The notes under the pieces were generated by a model. That model was not told the DNA's origin and did not search any database. It was given only the letters and a program-made list of their open reading frames with translations. DNA of 64,000 nucleotides from assembly GCF_000069785.1 (NCBI RefSeq), contig NC_010528.1, positions 2,480,001 through 2,544,000 of the forward strand, read 5' to 3'. Shown piece after piece: positions 1 through 8,538 of this stretch. The translations under genes and the position numbers were made by a program. How positions within the stretch are numbered: position 1 is the stretch's first letter; each line of letters opens with the position of its first letter. This DNA comes from Cupriavidus taiwanensis LMG 19424 (lineage in GTDB: Bacteria > Pseudomonadota > Gammaproteobacteria > Burkholderiales > Burkholderiaceae).

Positions 1-1355
1 GCGACATCTATAGCGTGCCGGTGCTGGCCAATCTGTTCGGCACGACACGCAGAGTCGCATTTGGCATGGGCGCCGAATCGATGGAAGACCTGCGCGACAT
101 CGGCCGGGTGCTGTCGGCGCTGAAGGAGCCCGAGCCGCCGCGCGGTCTGCGCGAGGCCGGCAAGCTGTTCACGCTGGCCAAGTCGGTGTGGGACATGGCG
201 CCCAAGCGTGTTAGCGGCCCGGCCTGCCAGGAAGTGGTGTGGGAAGGCAACGACGTCGACCTGGCGCGCCTGCCGATCCAGACCTGCTGGCCGGGCGACG
301 CCGCCCCGCTGATCACCTGGGGCCTGGTGGTGACCAAGGGCCCGCACAAGAAGCGCCAGAACCTGGGCATCTACCGCCAGCAGGTGATCGGCCGCAACCA
401 GGTCATCATGCGCTGGCTGGCGCACCGCGGCGGCGCGCTCGACTTTCGCGAGCATGCGCTGGCCAACCCCGGCAAGCCCTTCCCGATCGCGGTGGCGCTG
501 GGCGCCGACCCGGCCACCATCCTGGGCGCGGTGACACCGGTGCCGGATACGCTGTCCGAATACCAGTTCGCCGGCCTGCTGCGCGGCAGCCGCACCGCGC
601 TGGCGGGCTGCCTGACGCCTACGCTGTCCGAACTGAGCGTGCCGGCGTCGGCCGAGATCGTGCTGGAAGGCCATATCCAGCCCGATCCCAACCACCCGTC
701 CGGCTACCAGCACGCGCTGGAAGGCCCGTTCGGCGACCACACCGGCTATTACAACGAGCAGGACTGGTTCCCGGTCTTCACCATCGACCGCATCACCATG
801 CGGCGCGACCCGATCTACCACTCCACCTACACCGGCAAGCCGCCTGACGAGCCGGCGGTGCTGGGCGTGGCGCTGAACGAGGTGTTCGTGCCGCTGCTGC
901 AGAAGCAGTTCCCGGAGATCACCGACTTCTACCTGCCGCCCGAGGGCTGCAGCTACCGCATGGCGCTGGTGCGCATGAAGAAGCAGTACGCCGGCCATGC
1001 CAAGCGCGTGATGTTCGGCGTGTGGAGCTTCCTGCGGCAATTCATGTATACGAAGTTCATCGTGGTGGTCGACGACGATGTCGACGTGCGCGACTGGAAG
1101 GAAGTGATCTGGGCCATCACCACCCGCGTCGACCCCAGTCGCGACACGGTGCTGGTCGACAACACCCCGATCGACTACCTGGACTTCGCCTCGCCGGTGT
1201 CGGGTCTGGGCTCCAAGATGGGCATCGACGCCACCGACAAGTGGCCCGGCGAGACCACGCGCGAATGGGGCACCTCGATCGCCATGGACGCCGCGGTCAA
1301 GGCGAAGGTCGATACCCTGTGGGAAACGCTGTTCGAACGTCCCGCCGGTCGCTGA
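1..1355 (+). CDS. ubiD: UbiD family 4-hydroxy-3-polyprenylbenzoate decarboxylase (5' end outside window)
   Basis: The reading frame is open from base 1, and the codons before the first in-window GTG already read [14 protein letters not shown], a conserved early stretch of UbiD. About 450 residues are present; the family is usually near 490-515, so roughly the first 60 are missing. UbiD decarboxylates 3-polyprenyl-4-hydroxybenzoate in ubiquinone synthesis and uses prenylated FMN made by UbiX. Conserved UbiD segments visible include [26 protein letters not shown] and the C-terminal [13 protein letters not shown]+C-rich hairpin lies directly after the stop codon. Identification is firm; only the start is unknown. 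Confidence 0.95.
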   Translation, partial: DIYSVPVLANLFGTTRRVAFGMGAESMEDLRDIGRVLSALKEPEPPRGLREAGKLFTLAKSVWDMAPKRVSGPACQEVVWEGNDVDLARLPIQTCWPGDAAPLITWGLVVTKGPHKKRQNLGIYRQQVIGRNQVIMRWLAHRGGALDFREHALANPGKPFPIAVALGADPATILGAVTPVPDTLSEYQFAGLLRGSRTALAGCLTPTLSELSVPASAEIVLEGHIQPDPNHPSGYQHALEGPFGDHTGYYNEQDWFPVFTIDRITMRRDPIYHSTYTGKPPDEPAVLGVALNEVFVPLLQKQFPEITDFYLPPEGCSYRMALVRMKKQYAGHAKRVMFGVWSFLRQFMYTKFIVVVDDDVDVRDWKEVIWAITTRVDPSRDTVLVDNTPIDYLDFASPVSGLGSKMGIDATDKWPGETTREWGTSIAMDAAVKAKVDTLWETLFERPAGR

Positions 1356-1357
1356 TG

Positions 1358-1379
1358 GCAGCCGGCACGCGCCGGCTGC
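1358..1379 (+). terminator. hairpin after ubiD, possible terminator
   Basis: A perfect 9-bp inverted repeat (GCAGCCGGC / GCCGGCTGC) with loop ACGC begins just after the ubiD stop codon. No T-run follows, so it is a weak intrinsic terminator at best, or an mRNA 3'-end stabiliser. Confidence 0.4.
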
Positions 1380-1487
1380 GATCCGCCGTTATCATGTCAC
1401 GCTGATGCCGGGCGCCCGCGCGAGGCGCCCGCCACCCACCACATCGCACCATCCGATGCCCGCGGCAGACGGGCCGAAGGAGGAGAC

Positions 1488-3512
1488 ATGACCACCGCCG
1501 CCCCGCTCGCCGAAGGCAACCTGATGTGGACGCCGTCGCAGGCGTTCCGCGACCGCAGCCAGATTGCGCAGTTCATGCGCTGGCTGCGCACCGAACGCGG
1601 CCTGGCCTTCGACGACTACGACAGCCTGTGGCACTGGTCCGTCACCGAGCTCGAAGCCTTCTGGGACGCCGTGCGCGCCTACTTCGACGTGCGCTTCGAC
1701 ACCCCGGCCACCCAAGTGCTGGACCGCCACACCATGCCGGGCGCGCGCTGGTTCGACGGCGCCACGCTGAACTACGTGCAGCAGGTGTTCCGCCATGCCG
1801 GCAGCGGCAGCGCCCGCCAGCGCACCGCCATCCGCCATGCCGGCGAGGCGCAGCCGCTGGCCGACATCAGCTGGCAGGCGCTCGAGGCCCAGGTCGCGTC
1901 GCTCGCGCATGCGCTGCGCCGGATGGGCGTGCAGCGCGGCGACCGCGTCGCCGGCTACCTGCCCAATATTCCCGCCACGGTGGTTGCCTTCCTGGCCACC
2001 GCCAGCCTGGGCGCGGTCTGGTCCGGCTGCGCGCCGGACATGGGCCAGGTGGCGGTGGCCGACCGCTTCCGCCAGGTCGCGCCCAAGGTGCTGATCGCCG
2101 TGGACGGCTACCGCTATGGCGGCAAGGTCTATGACCGCGGCCCCGTGCTCGCCGAGCTGGTCGCCGCCCTGCCCTCGCTCACCGACCTGGTGCTGGTGCC
2201 GCAGGCGGGCGCCGGCGCCGCGGCGCCGGCCGGCGTGCGCGTCCACGCCTGGCAGGACGTGCTGGCGCATGACGTGCCGCTGGCCATCGAACCCGTGCCG
2301 TTCGACCATCCGCTGTGGATCGTCTATTCGTCCGGCACCACCGGCATGCCCAAGCCGATCGTGCACGGCCACGGCGGCATCGTCATCGAGCAGCTCAAGC
2401 TGATGGCGTTCCACAACAACCTGGGCCCGGACGACGTGTTCCACTGGTACAGCAGCAGCGGCTGGATCATGTGGAACGCGCAGGTGGCGGGGCTGCTGCT
2501 CGGCACCACCATCGCGCTCTACGACGGCAACCCGGCCTGGCCCGACGCGGGCGTGCTGTGGCGCTTCGTCGACGATGCCGGCGTAACGATGTTCGGCGCC
2601 GGCGCGGCGTTCTTCACCAATTGCATGAAGGCCGGCATCGAGCCGGCGCGCATTGCCGACGTGTCGCGCCTGCGCGGGCTTGGATCGACCGGCTCGCCGT
2701 TGCCGGTCGAGGCCTACGACTGGATCTATCGCCATGTGCGCGAAGACATCTGGCTGGTGCCGATGTCGGGCGGCACCGACTTTGCCGGCTCGTTCGTCGC
2801 CGGCTGCCCGCTGCTGCCGGTCTATTCCGGCGAGATGCAGTGCCGCTGCCTGGGCGCGAAGGTGGAAGCCTTCGACGACCAGGGCCAGCCGCTGGTCGAC
2901 GCGGTCGGCGAACTGGTCTGCACCGAGCCGATGCCGTCGATGCCGCTCTACCTGTGGGGCGATACCGACGGCAAGCGCTACCGCGACAGCTATTTCGACA
3001 CCTACCCCGGCGTCTGGCGGCATGGCGACTGGATCAAGATCACCCGGCGCGGCGGCGCGGTGATCTATGGCCGCTCCGACGCCACCATCAACCGCCACGG
3101 CATCCGCATGGGCACCAGCGAGCTGTACCGCGTGGTGGAAGACCTGCCGGAAGTGCTCGACAGCATGGTGGTCGACCTCGAATACCTCGGCCGCGAATCG
3201 TATATGCCGCTGTTCGTGGTGCTGCGCGAAGGCATGGTGCTGGACGAAGCGCTGCGCGACACCCTGCGCGCACGCATCCGCAGCGCGCTGTCGTCGCGCC
3301 ATGTGCCCAACGAGATCGTGCAGGCGCCCGGCGTGCCGCGCACGCTGTCGGGCAAGAAGATGGAGGTGCCGATCAAGAAGCTGCTGCTGGGCCATGCGCC
3401 GCAAAGCATCGCCAACCGCGACGCCATGGCCAACCCCGACACGCTCGACTGGTACTTCGACTACGCCGCGCGCTTCCTGCAAGCGCGCCAGGCCGAGTCG
3501 GCCGCGACCTGA
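1488..3512 (+). CDS. aacS: acetoacetyl-CoA synthetase (acetoacetate-CoA ligase)
   Basis: This 674-residue protein has the usual length of bacterial acetoacetate-CoA ligases, which activate acetoacetate with ATP and CoA in the cytosol. The N-terminal segment rich in Trp (SLWHWSVTELEAFWDAVRAY) and the capping motif WFDGATLNYV are typical. The AMP-binding P-loop YSSGTTGMPKPIVHG lies near residue 280, and the C-terminal RTLSGKKMEVPIKKLL carries the adenylation lysine of the ANL superfamily. AGGAGA lies shortly before the ATG. In a PHB-storing organism this enzyme would return acetoacetate from 3-hydroxybutyrate breakdown to acetoacetyl-CoA. That role is inferred from the family, not from neighbours, which are unrelated. 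Confidence 0.93.
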   Translation: MTTAAPLAEGNLMWTPSQAFRDRSQIAQFMRWLRTERGLAFDDYDSLWHWSVTELEAFWDAVRAYFDVRFDTPATQVLDRHTMPGARWFDGATLNYVQQVFRHAGSGSARQRTAIRHAGEAQPLADISWQALEAQVASLAHALRRMGVQRGDRVAGYLPNIPATVVAFLATASLGAVWSGCAPDMGQVAVADRFRQVAPKVLIAVDGYRYGGKVYDRGPVLAELVAALPSLTDLVLVPQAGAGAAAPAGVRVHAWQDVLAHDVPLAIEPVPFDHPLWIVYSSGTTGMPKPIVHGHGGIVIEQLKLMAFHNNLGPDDVFHWYSSSGWIMWNAQVAGLLLGTTIALYDGNPAWPDAGVLWRFVDDAGVTMFGAGAAFFTNCMKAGIEPARIADVSRLRGLGSTGSPLPVEAYDWIYRHVREDIWLVPMSGGTDFAGSFVAGCPLLPVYSGEMQCRCLGAKVEAFDDQGQPLVDAVGELVCTEPMPSMPLYLWGDTDGKRYRDSYFDTYPGVWRHGDWIKITRRGGAVIYGRSDATINRHGIRMGTSELYRVVEDLPEVLDSMVVDLEYLGRESYMPLFVVLREGMVLDEALRDTLRARIRSALSSRHVPNEIVQAPGVPRTLSGKKMEVPIKKLLLGHAPQSIANRDAMANPDTLDWYFDYAARFLQARQAESAAT

Positions 3513-3534
3513 GCGCCACCACATCGTCCAGGCC

Positions 3535-4437
3535 ATGCACAACCTGCCAACCGAAGACTTCCAGGGCCAGCCGCTGGTGCGGATCGGCCAGGCCGATTCC
3601 TGGCTGCTGCTGGCACCGCAATACGGCGCGCGGCTGGTCCGCTGGGTCCACCGCGGGCAAGACCTGCTGTACTGGCCCGACGCCGCCGACTGGAGCCGCC
3701 CGGCCAAGATCCGGGGCGGCAATCCGCTGCTGTTCCCGTTTATCGGCCGGCATTTTGTCGAGGGCAACCCGGGGCAGTGGCGGGACGGACAAGGAACGGT
3801 ACACGCCCTGTCGCAACATGGCTTTGCGCGCGACCTGCCCTTCGACGTCAGCGCCATCGACCCGCTGGCTACCATCACGATGACGCTGCGCGACAGCGAG
3901 GCAACGCGCGCCGGCTATCCGTTCGCCTTCGTGTTCGACGTGGTCTATACCTTGCTGCCCGACGGCCTGGAAGTTTCGCTGCGCACCAGCAACCCCGGCA
4001 CGCAGCGCCTGCCGTGTTATCCCGGCCATCACTTCTATTTCGCCCTGCCCCACGCGCAGCGCAGTGCGGCGTCGCTGACGCTGCCCGACACCGAGCGCAG
4101 GCGCCAGCTACCGGATGGCAGCCCCGGACCGGCAGAGCCCGGCGAGTCTACCTACCAGCTTGACGATCCCCGGCTGCAGGACACCTTCCACGTTTTCCAC
4201 GGCAGCCCCTCGGCGCAACTGGCCATGCCCGGCCGCCACATCCGGTTCGAACTCGACCTGCCGGGCAGTGCGCCGTGGCATGCGGTGACCACGTGGTCCG
4301 AGACCGAAACCTCGGACTTCTATTGCGTGGAACCGTGGGTGGGGCTGCCGGATGCCATCCACCACGGTCAGGGATTGCGCTGGATCGAGCCAGGGCAATC
4401 GGAAAGCGCGGTGTGCCGGCTGCGCGTAACTGGCTGA
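3535..4437 (+). CDS. aldose 1-epimerase family protein
   Basis: A protein of 300 residues resembling the galactose-mutarotase-like fold (aldose 1-epimerase / YeaD type). The visible fold signature is GARLVRWVHRGQDLLYWP near the N-terminus, then GGNPLLFPFIGR, CYPGHHFYFALP and a C-terminal FYCVEPWVGLPDAIHHGQ. The His of the GHH segment and the Glu of CVEPW match catalytic positions of the mutarotase family. The start ATG lies 22 bases after the stop of the acetoacetyl-CoA synthetase gene, so the two may share a transcript. The exact sugar substrate cannot be read from the sequence. The frame stays open upstream of the chosen start, but only as a shadow of the previous gene. Confidence 0.8.
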   Translation: MHNLPTEDFQGQPLVRIGQADSWLLLAPQYGARLVRWVHRGQDLLYWPDAADWSRPAKIRGGNPLLFPFIGRHFVEGNPGQWRDGQGTVHALSQHGFARDLPFDVSAIDPLATITMTLRDSEATRAGYPFAFVFDVVYTLLPDGLEVSLRTSNPGTQRLPCYPGHHFYFALPHAQRSAASLTLPDTERRRQLPDGSPGPAEPGESTYQLDDPRLQDTFHVFHGSPSAQLAMPGRHIRFELDLPGSAPWHAVTTWSETETSDFYCVEPWVGLPDAIHHGQGLRWIEPGQSESAVCRLRVTG

Positions 4438-4451
4438 TTTCCGCCAGCCCC

Positions 4452-4829
4452 TCAGTGCTCGAAATCGAGCCCGCCGATCAGGATCCGCGGGTCGGCCTGC
4501 GACAGCGAACGGAAATCGATGCCGCGCGGCTCCTGCCACGCCCGCAGCTTGGACGGCAGCGCCGCCAGGTAGCCGGCAAAGCGCGCCTCGCCGCCCGCGG
4601 CGAACAGCCGCTGCACCTCCAGCCCGTCCCAGGCCAGCGTGATATCGAGCGGATAAGGATGGCGCCGCAGCTCCGTCGGCCCGTCCGCGGTCACGCGCAA
4701 GCGCGGCGGCTGACCTGCGGCATCGGCAGGCAGCGGCTGGAGCTGCACGCGCCGGTGTTGCTGCCCGATCGCGTCGACGATGCGCGGCAGGCATTCGGCC
4801 TCAAAGCGGGCGAAGTAGTCGGTGGTCAA
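4452..4829 (-). CDS. conserved hypothetical protein
   Basis: About 125 residues, convergent with the aldose-epimerase-like gene. I do not recognise a named domain. The chain starting TTDYFARFEAECLPRIVDAI looks like a small soluble alpha/beta protein; no signal peptide or membrane segment is apparent. I chose the TTG start because AGGA lies nine bases upstream and the reading begins at a well-structured segment. A GTG start at 4898 would add 23 low-complexity Ala/Thr/Ser residues. G/C third-position bias supports real coding. Function unknown. Confidence 0.55.
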   Translation of the reverse strand: MTTDYFARFEAECLPRIVDAIGQQHRRVQLQPLPADAAGQPPRLRVTADGPTELRRHPYPLDITLAWDGLEVQRLFAAGGEARFAGYLAALPSKLRAWQEPRGIDFRSLSQADPRILIGGLDFEH

Positions 4830-4970
4830 GGTGGGGTGTCCTGACGTTGCGGGAGAGGCGCCGGCGCTTGCGGCAGTGTGCGCCGGCGTGCCAGCCACTA
4901 TACGCCGCGCGTCGCCTGCCGCGGTAGACCCGCAGGCAGCCAGGCCAAACCCGGCCTATGATTCCCAGTT

Positions 4971-5194
4971 ATGCAGCCCTACAGGAATCTCAGCGGCGAA
5001 TCGGGTGTGGTCGCCTACGAACTTGGTCCGGAGCACATCCGGATCCGCTTCGACAACGGCAACGTCTACACCTATGACTACCGCAGGCCCGGCCGCCGCC
5101 ATGTCGAACAGATGAAGCGCCTCGCCACGGCGGGACGCGGCCTGTGCAGCTATATCAGCAGGAGGTCGGCAAGGACTTCGCCTACAAGGCCTGA
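4971..5194 (+). pseudogene. KTSC-domain protein with one-base frameshift near the C-terminus
   Basis: The first 63 codons (MQPYRNLSGESGVVAYELG...RGLCSYIS) match the small KTSC domain family, named after a C-terminal domain of lysyl-tRNA synthetase. At codon 63 (AGC, 5157-5159) the open frame runs on into Arg/Pro-rich sequence ending at 5249. If reading steps back one base at 5159, the chain continues QEVGKDFAYKA and stops at TGA 5192-5194. That ending is what the family normally has after SYIS, so one base appears to have been lost where AGC-CAG became AGCAG. It could also be a sequencing error. Ribosomal slippage is unlikely because no slippery heptamer is present. The biological role of these small proteins is poorly known. 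Confidence 0.75.
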
Positions 5195-5261
5195 GCGCCG
5201 AATGCGCCCCATCGGCCACTCGCTTGCGCTCCCCCGGGATCCCGCATAGAATCGCGGGTTC

Positions 5262-5336
5262 GCGGGCGTCGTATAATGGCTATTACCTTAGCTTCCCAAG
5301 CTAAAGACGTGGGTTCGATTCCCATCGCCCGCTCCA
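5262..5336 (+). tRNA. tRNA-Gly (anticodon CCC)
   Basis: The acceptor stem GCGGGCG pairs with CGCCCGC, followed by discriminator T and an encoded CCA. The anticodon stem TTAGC/GCTAA closes loop TTCCCAA, giving anticodon CCC for glycine. The T-arm reads GTGGG-TTCGATT-CCCAT and the D-arm is present in GTATAATGGCTATTAC. A terminator-like hairpin follows at once, and the tRNA methyltransferase gene trmB starts 66 bases downstream. Confidence 0.97.
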
Positions 5337-5350
5337 CTTCCAGTCGAGAC

Positions 5351-5396
5351 AAGCCGCCTTTGCCACCGTTACGGTGATCCGCCCGGCGGCTTTTTT
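5351..5396 (+). terminator. rho-independent terminator after tRNA-Gly
   Basis: An outer stem AAGCCGCC (5351-5358) / GGCGGCTT (5385-5392) encloses a smaller hairpin CACCG-TTA-CGGTG and is followed by six T. It lies between the tRNA and trmB, so it probably ends the tRNA transcript, or partly attenuates read-through into trmB. Confidence 0.75.
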
Positions 5397-5402
5397 GTTG
5401 CC

Positions 5403-6188
5403 ATGCTTCCCCAAGATCCCAGCACCGGACCGGCCGCCGATGACGCGCCGGCAGACAGCGCCGCCGCGCCAGCGCCCGCCCCCTCTCCTGCCGATCCTGA
5501 AGGCGTTGCGCACCCGCGCCGCATCCGTTCGTTCGTGCGCCGCGCGGGCCGGACGTCGACCGGGCAGCAGCGCGCCATCGATGAGGTCGGGCCGCGCATG
5601 ATGGTGCCGTACGCGCCGCAGCCGCTGGACTGGGAGGCGACCTTCGGCCGGCAGGCGCCGTCGATCCTGGAGATCGGCTTCGGCATGGGCGAGACCACCG
5701 CGCATATCGCCGGACTGCGGCCGCAGGACAACTTCCTGGGCTGCGAGGTGCATGAGCCGGGCGTGGGCGCGCTGCTCAAGCTGATCGACGAGCGCGGCTT
5801 GTCCAATGTGCGGATCCTGCAGCACGACGCGGTGGAAGTGATCGCGCATATGCTGACCGACAACAGCCTCGACGGCGTGCATATCTACTTTCCGGATCCG
5901 TGGCACAAGAAGCGCCACAACAAGCGTCGGCTGGTGCAGGCGCCGCTGGTGAAGCTGCTGGCCGCGCGCCTGAAGCCGGGCGGCTACATCCATTGCGCGA
6001 CCGACTGGGAAGAGTACGCGCACCAGATGGTGGAAGTGCTGTCGGCCGAGCCGCTGCTGGAGAACACCTCGGCGGCGCCGGACGGTTTTGCCGAGCGGCC
6101 GGATTACCGCCCCGTGACCAAGTTCGAGCGGCGCGGCGTGCGGCTCGGGCATGGCGTGTGGGACGTGGTGTTCCGCAAGCGCGCCTGA
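5403..6188 (+). CDS. trmB: tRNA (guanine-N7)-methyltransferase TrmB
   Basis: This 261-residue protein places m7G at position 46 of tRNA variable loops, using S-adenosylmethionine. The SAM-binding motif [10 protein letters not shown] is near residue 84. The signature [15 protein letters not shown] and the C-terminal EERPDYR-like segment [17 protein letters not shown] are typical TrmB. The N-terminal 45 residues are a Pro/Ala/Asp-rich extension, common in betaproteobacterial versions and probably disordered. The gene is directly downstream of a tRNA gene, though a terminator separates them. A strong hairpin shared with convergent uppP follows the stop codon. Confidence 0.95.
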   Translation: MLPQDPSTGPAADDAPADSAAAPAPAPSPADPEGVAHPRRIRSFVRRAGRTSTGQQRAIDEVGPRMMVPYAPQPLDWEATFGRQAPSILEIGFGMGETTAHIAGLRPQDNFLGCEVHEPGVGALLKLIDERGLSNVRILQHDAVEVIAHMLTDNSLDGVHIYFPDPWHKKRHNKRRLVQAPLVKLLAARLKPGGYIHCATDWEEYAHQMVEVLSAEPLLENTSAAPDGFAERPDYRPVTKFERRGVRLGHGVWDVVFRKRA

Positions 6189-6207
6189 GCGCGGCAAACG
6201 CACAAAC

Positions 6208-6236
6208 AAAAAGCGTGGCATCTGCCACGCTTTTTT
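6208..6236. terminator. bidirectional terminator between trmB and uppP
   Basis: The stem GCGTGGC (6213-6219) / GCCACGC (6224-6230) has loop ATCT, with an A-run on the left and a T-run on the right. It can therefore end transcription of both convergent genes. Confidence 0.9.
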
Positions 6237-6258
6237 GTTGCCTGCTGCACCGCGCTGC

Positions 6259-7140
6259 TCAGGCGTGCCAGGACACGAGCCCGGTGTAAGCGGTCAGCAA
6301 CACCACGATGCCGAAGGCGATGCGGTACCACGCGAACGGCTTGAAGTCGTGCGTGGCGACGAAACGCAGCAGCCAGCGCACGCACAGGAAGGCGGACAGG
6401 AAGGCAAAGACGAAGCCGACCGCGAAGATGCCGAGGTCATCGGCATTCAGCAGCGCGCGCGCCTTGTACAGTTCGTAGACCGTGGCGCCGAAGATCACCG
6501 GGATCGCCAGGAAGAACGAGAACTCGGTGGCCACCTGCCGCGACAGCCCGAACAGCATGCCGCCGATAATGGTGGCGCCGGAGCGCGAGGTGCCCGGCAC
6601 CAGCGCGAAGCACTGCGCCAGCCCGACCTTGAGCGCATCACGCCAGTTCAGGTCGTCGACCGACTCGATGCGCGGGGCGCCGGCCTTGGCGGCTTCCAGC
6701 AATGCATTGCCCTGCGGATGCGAGACCGTGCCGCGGCGCGCATCGCGCCATTCGGCCAGCAGGATCACCACGCCGCCGACGATAAAGGCCAGCGCCACCG
6801 AGATCGGGTTGAACAGGTGGGCCTTGATCCATTTGCCGAAGATAAAGGCCAGCACGATCGCGGGCACCGACGCGATCACCACGTTGGCGGCAAAGCGCTG
6901 CGACAACGGGTCGTCGCGCAGCCCACGCACCACCTTGCCGATGCGCGCGCGGAATTCCCAGCACACCGCCAGGATGGCGCCGAACTGGATCACGATCTCG
7001 AAGATCTTGCCCTTCTCGTCGTTGAAGTCGAGCAGCTGGCCGGCCAGGATCAGGTGGCCCGTGCTGGAAATGGGAAGAAACTCGGTCAGGCCTTCGACGA
7101 TGCCGAGGATCACGGCCTTCAGGGCAAGTGCGATTTCCAT
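6259..7140 (-). CDS. uppP: undecaprenyl-diphosphatase UppP (BacA type)
   Basis: A 293-residue integral membrane enzyme that dephosphorylates undecaprenyl pyrophosphate, recycling the lipid carrier for peptidoglycan and for the O-antigen-type polymers encoded later in this window. The two catalytic signatures are present: [15 protein letters not shown] (residues 16-30) and PGTSRSGAT (182-190). Several long hydrophobic segments follow the usual pattern. I chose the ATG giving [10 protein letters not shown] because it fits family length; an upstream start at 7215 would add 25 non-conserved residues. It is convergent with trmB across a shared terminator. Confidence 0.95.
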   Translation of the reverse strand: MEIALALKAVILGIVEGLTEFLPISSTGHLILAGQLLDFNDEKGKIFEIVIQFGAILAVCWEFRARIGKVVRGLRDDPLSQRFAANVVIASVPAIVLAFIFGKWIKAHLFNPISVALAFIVGGVVILLAEWRDARRGTVSHPQGNALLEAAKAGAPRIESVDDLNWRDALKVGLAQCFALVPGTSRSGATIIGGMLFGLSRQVATEFSFFLAIPVIFGATVYELYKARALLNADDLGIFAVGFVFAFLSAFLCVRWLLRFVATHDFKPFAWYRIAFGIVVLLTAYTGLVSWHA

Positions 7141-7220
7141 GCGGAACGAAAGAGACGTAGTCACGGGCGTTGTCCGGCATGCGCGCCGGACCGCCTGTAT
7201 TGTTGTTCGATGCACCCCGT

Positions 7221-7781
7221 TCAGGGGCGGTTGATCTTGACGTTGATGCCGTCAGGCAAAACGGTGATTGTACCGGGCTCGACGTGCGTGCCGGCAATGC
7301 GCAGCTGGTCTTCGCGGAAGGTATAGAGCGGATAGCCCTGCAACAGCTGCTCGGCCAGGATGCCGCCCAGCGCATTGAGCTGGCGCGAGAACTGCGCGGG
7401 CATGCCCTGCACGTCGAAGCGCTTCACCTCCGGATCCTGCAGCACCACCGAGCGGGTGGGCTCGTCGTAGCGCAGCCCGCTGTCCAGCGCGAAGCGGCCG
7501 CTCAGGGCCTGGCTGAAGAACAGCTTGTTGTCGATGGTGGCGTCGAACTGCACGTTGACGCGGTTGCGCACGGAGTCCAGCGTCAGCTGCGGGTTGGTCA
7601 GCTGGATGTCGAACAGCTCCATGTAGCGCTTGTTGAACGGGAACTTGCGCTCCAGCGCCGCCTGCAACTGGCTTTGCGAGAACGTGTACTCGCTGCGGAA
7701 GGCGCCGCAGGCGGCCAGCCCCAAGGCCAGCGTGGCCGCGGCGGCAGCGGCGAGCCAGCGCCGTCGGGAAGTCCGGATCAT
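7221..7781 (-). CDS. DUF1439 family lipoprotein
   Basis: This 186-residue protein has a clear lipoprotein signal peptide: an Arg-rich start, an Ala/Leu hydrophobic core and a lipobox LAAC at about residues 22-25. The mature part ([20 protein letters not shown], then alternating strands of amphipathic character) fits the DUF1439/YceB-like lipoproteins, which are predicted to be periplasm-facing and lipid-anchored. The molecular function of that family is not established. The gene lies about 80 bases upstream of uppP on the same strand and may be co-transcribed with it. Confidence 0.8.
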   Translation of the reverse strand: MIRTSRRRWLAAAAAATLALGLAACGAFRSEYTFSQSQLQAALERKFPFNKRYMELFDIQLTNPQLTLDSVRNRVNVQFDATIDNKLFFSQALSGRFALDSGLRYDEPTRSVVLQDPEVKRFDVQGMPAQFSRQLNALGGILAEQLLQGYPLYTFREDQLRIAGTHVEPGTITVLPDGINVKINRP

Positions 7782-7841
7782 ATTGCCTCCGATTGCGGGA
7801 TATCAGGAATGGGTGCCAGGCGTCATGCCGCGCCGGGCCGC

Positions 7842-8126
7842 TCAGGCATGCGCTTGGGGCGCGGTCAGGACCTCGAGCCGGGCCAGCCATTGCAGCGCCG
7901 CTTCACGCGAATCGCCGCACATCTCGGCCGACGGCTTCAGGCCACCGCAAAACGCAGGCCGGTCCGGGCTGCCGAACACCGCGCAGCGCATGTCCGGCAG
8001 CAACTGCGCGCACGGCACGCCCGCCGGCTTGCCGCCCGGCATGCCAGGCAGCGGCGACGCGATCGACGGCGCGATACAGCAGGCGCCGCAACCCGCACGG
8101 CAGGAAAGGTCTGACCGGCAACTCAT
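7842..8126 (-). CDS. YkgJ family cysteine-cluster protein
   Basis: A 94-residue protein with the cysteine pattern of the YkgJ/UPF0153 zinc- or iron-chelating family. CRAGCGACC lies near the N-terminus, with further Cys in VPCAQL, MRCAVF, AFCGG and MCGDS. The spacing and the segment [18 protein letters not shown] are very typical. No signal peptide is seen, so it is probably cytoplasmic. Its substrate is unknown; the family is thought to bind a metal centre. It lies just upstream of the DUF1439 lipoprotein gene on the same strand. Confidence 0.85.
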   Translation of the reverse strand: MSCRSDLSCRAGCGACCIAPSIASPLPGMPGGKPAGVPCAQLLPDMRCAVFGSPDRPAFCGGLKPSAEMCGDSREAALQWLARLEVLTAPQAHA

Positions 8127-8245
8127 GACGATGGTTCGGTAGCGGCAGCCGCTGAGGCTGCCAAGTCAAAGGCGACATTGTGCCCGAAGGGCGGCGGGCC
8201 TCCTGTAAGAAAAGGAAAACGCCGTAAGCCCGGGAATGTCAGCCT

Positions 8246-8318
8246 GTCGTTCCCGCGTAGGCGGGAACCCAGCGACTTCAAAAGACGCTGGATTCCGCCT
8301 GCGCGGGAATGACAGTGG
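8246..8318. repeat. palindromic intergenic repeat, copy 1
   Basis: A 73-bp imperfect palindrome. The left arm is GTCGTTCCCGCGTAGGCGGG and the right arm ends CGCGGGAATGAC, and the whole can fold into a long hairpin around CTTCAAAAG. A second copy lies at 56212-56285 with about five substitutions and one indel. It sits in the 412-bp non-coding gap between the cysteine-cluster gene and the tetR gene. Such REP-like elements are common between genes in this bacterial group. Confidence 0.85.
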
Positions 8319-8442
8319 TTACCTGAACGGTATTACCGTAAGCGCGACGCAGAGCCACCCAGATCCGTGCTCCTTCAATCACATGACGTCGACATGCTTT
8401 CGCCGGCTTGTCCTTGGCCCGCGCCCCCCTCAACACCCGCGC

Positions 8443-8494
8443 TTGACCCCCCGTAGGCCCTCATCTACATTACTGACCCACAAGTTATTAACTT
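8443..8494 (+). promoter_or_regulatory. sigma70-type promoter with candidate TetR operator
   Basis: TTGACC (8443-8448) and TACATT (8466-8471) are 17 bases apart, close to the sigma70 consensus. Just downstream, at 8482-8494, AAGTTA-T-TAACTT is a perfect inverted repeat with six-base arms around one central base. This A/T-rich palindrome stands out against GC-rich surroundings and overlaps the expected start of transcription. It is therefore a good candidate operator for autorepression by the TetR protein encoded downstream. The rest of the gap 8127-8538 holds only the palindromic repeat; I see no gene in it. Confidence 0.6.
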
Positions 8495-8538
8495 TTTCGA
8501 CGCGCCCCCTCGTGCCCCGTAGTCTTCGCAAGCCCACC

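Noticed and set aside
1392..3878. An 828-codon open frame on the minus strand opposite the acetoacetyl-CoA synthetase gene
   Set aside because: It is the antisense shadow of a GC-rich gene; the translation is His/Arg/Ala/Val-rich with no domain, and the plus-strand protein is unmistakable.
5159..5194. Programmed -1 frameshifting as the explanation of the KTSC gene break
   Set aside because: No slippery heptamer or downstream pseudoknot is apparent; a simple base loss explains it.
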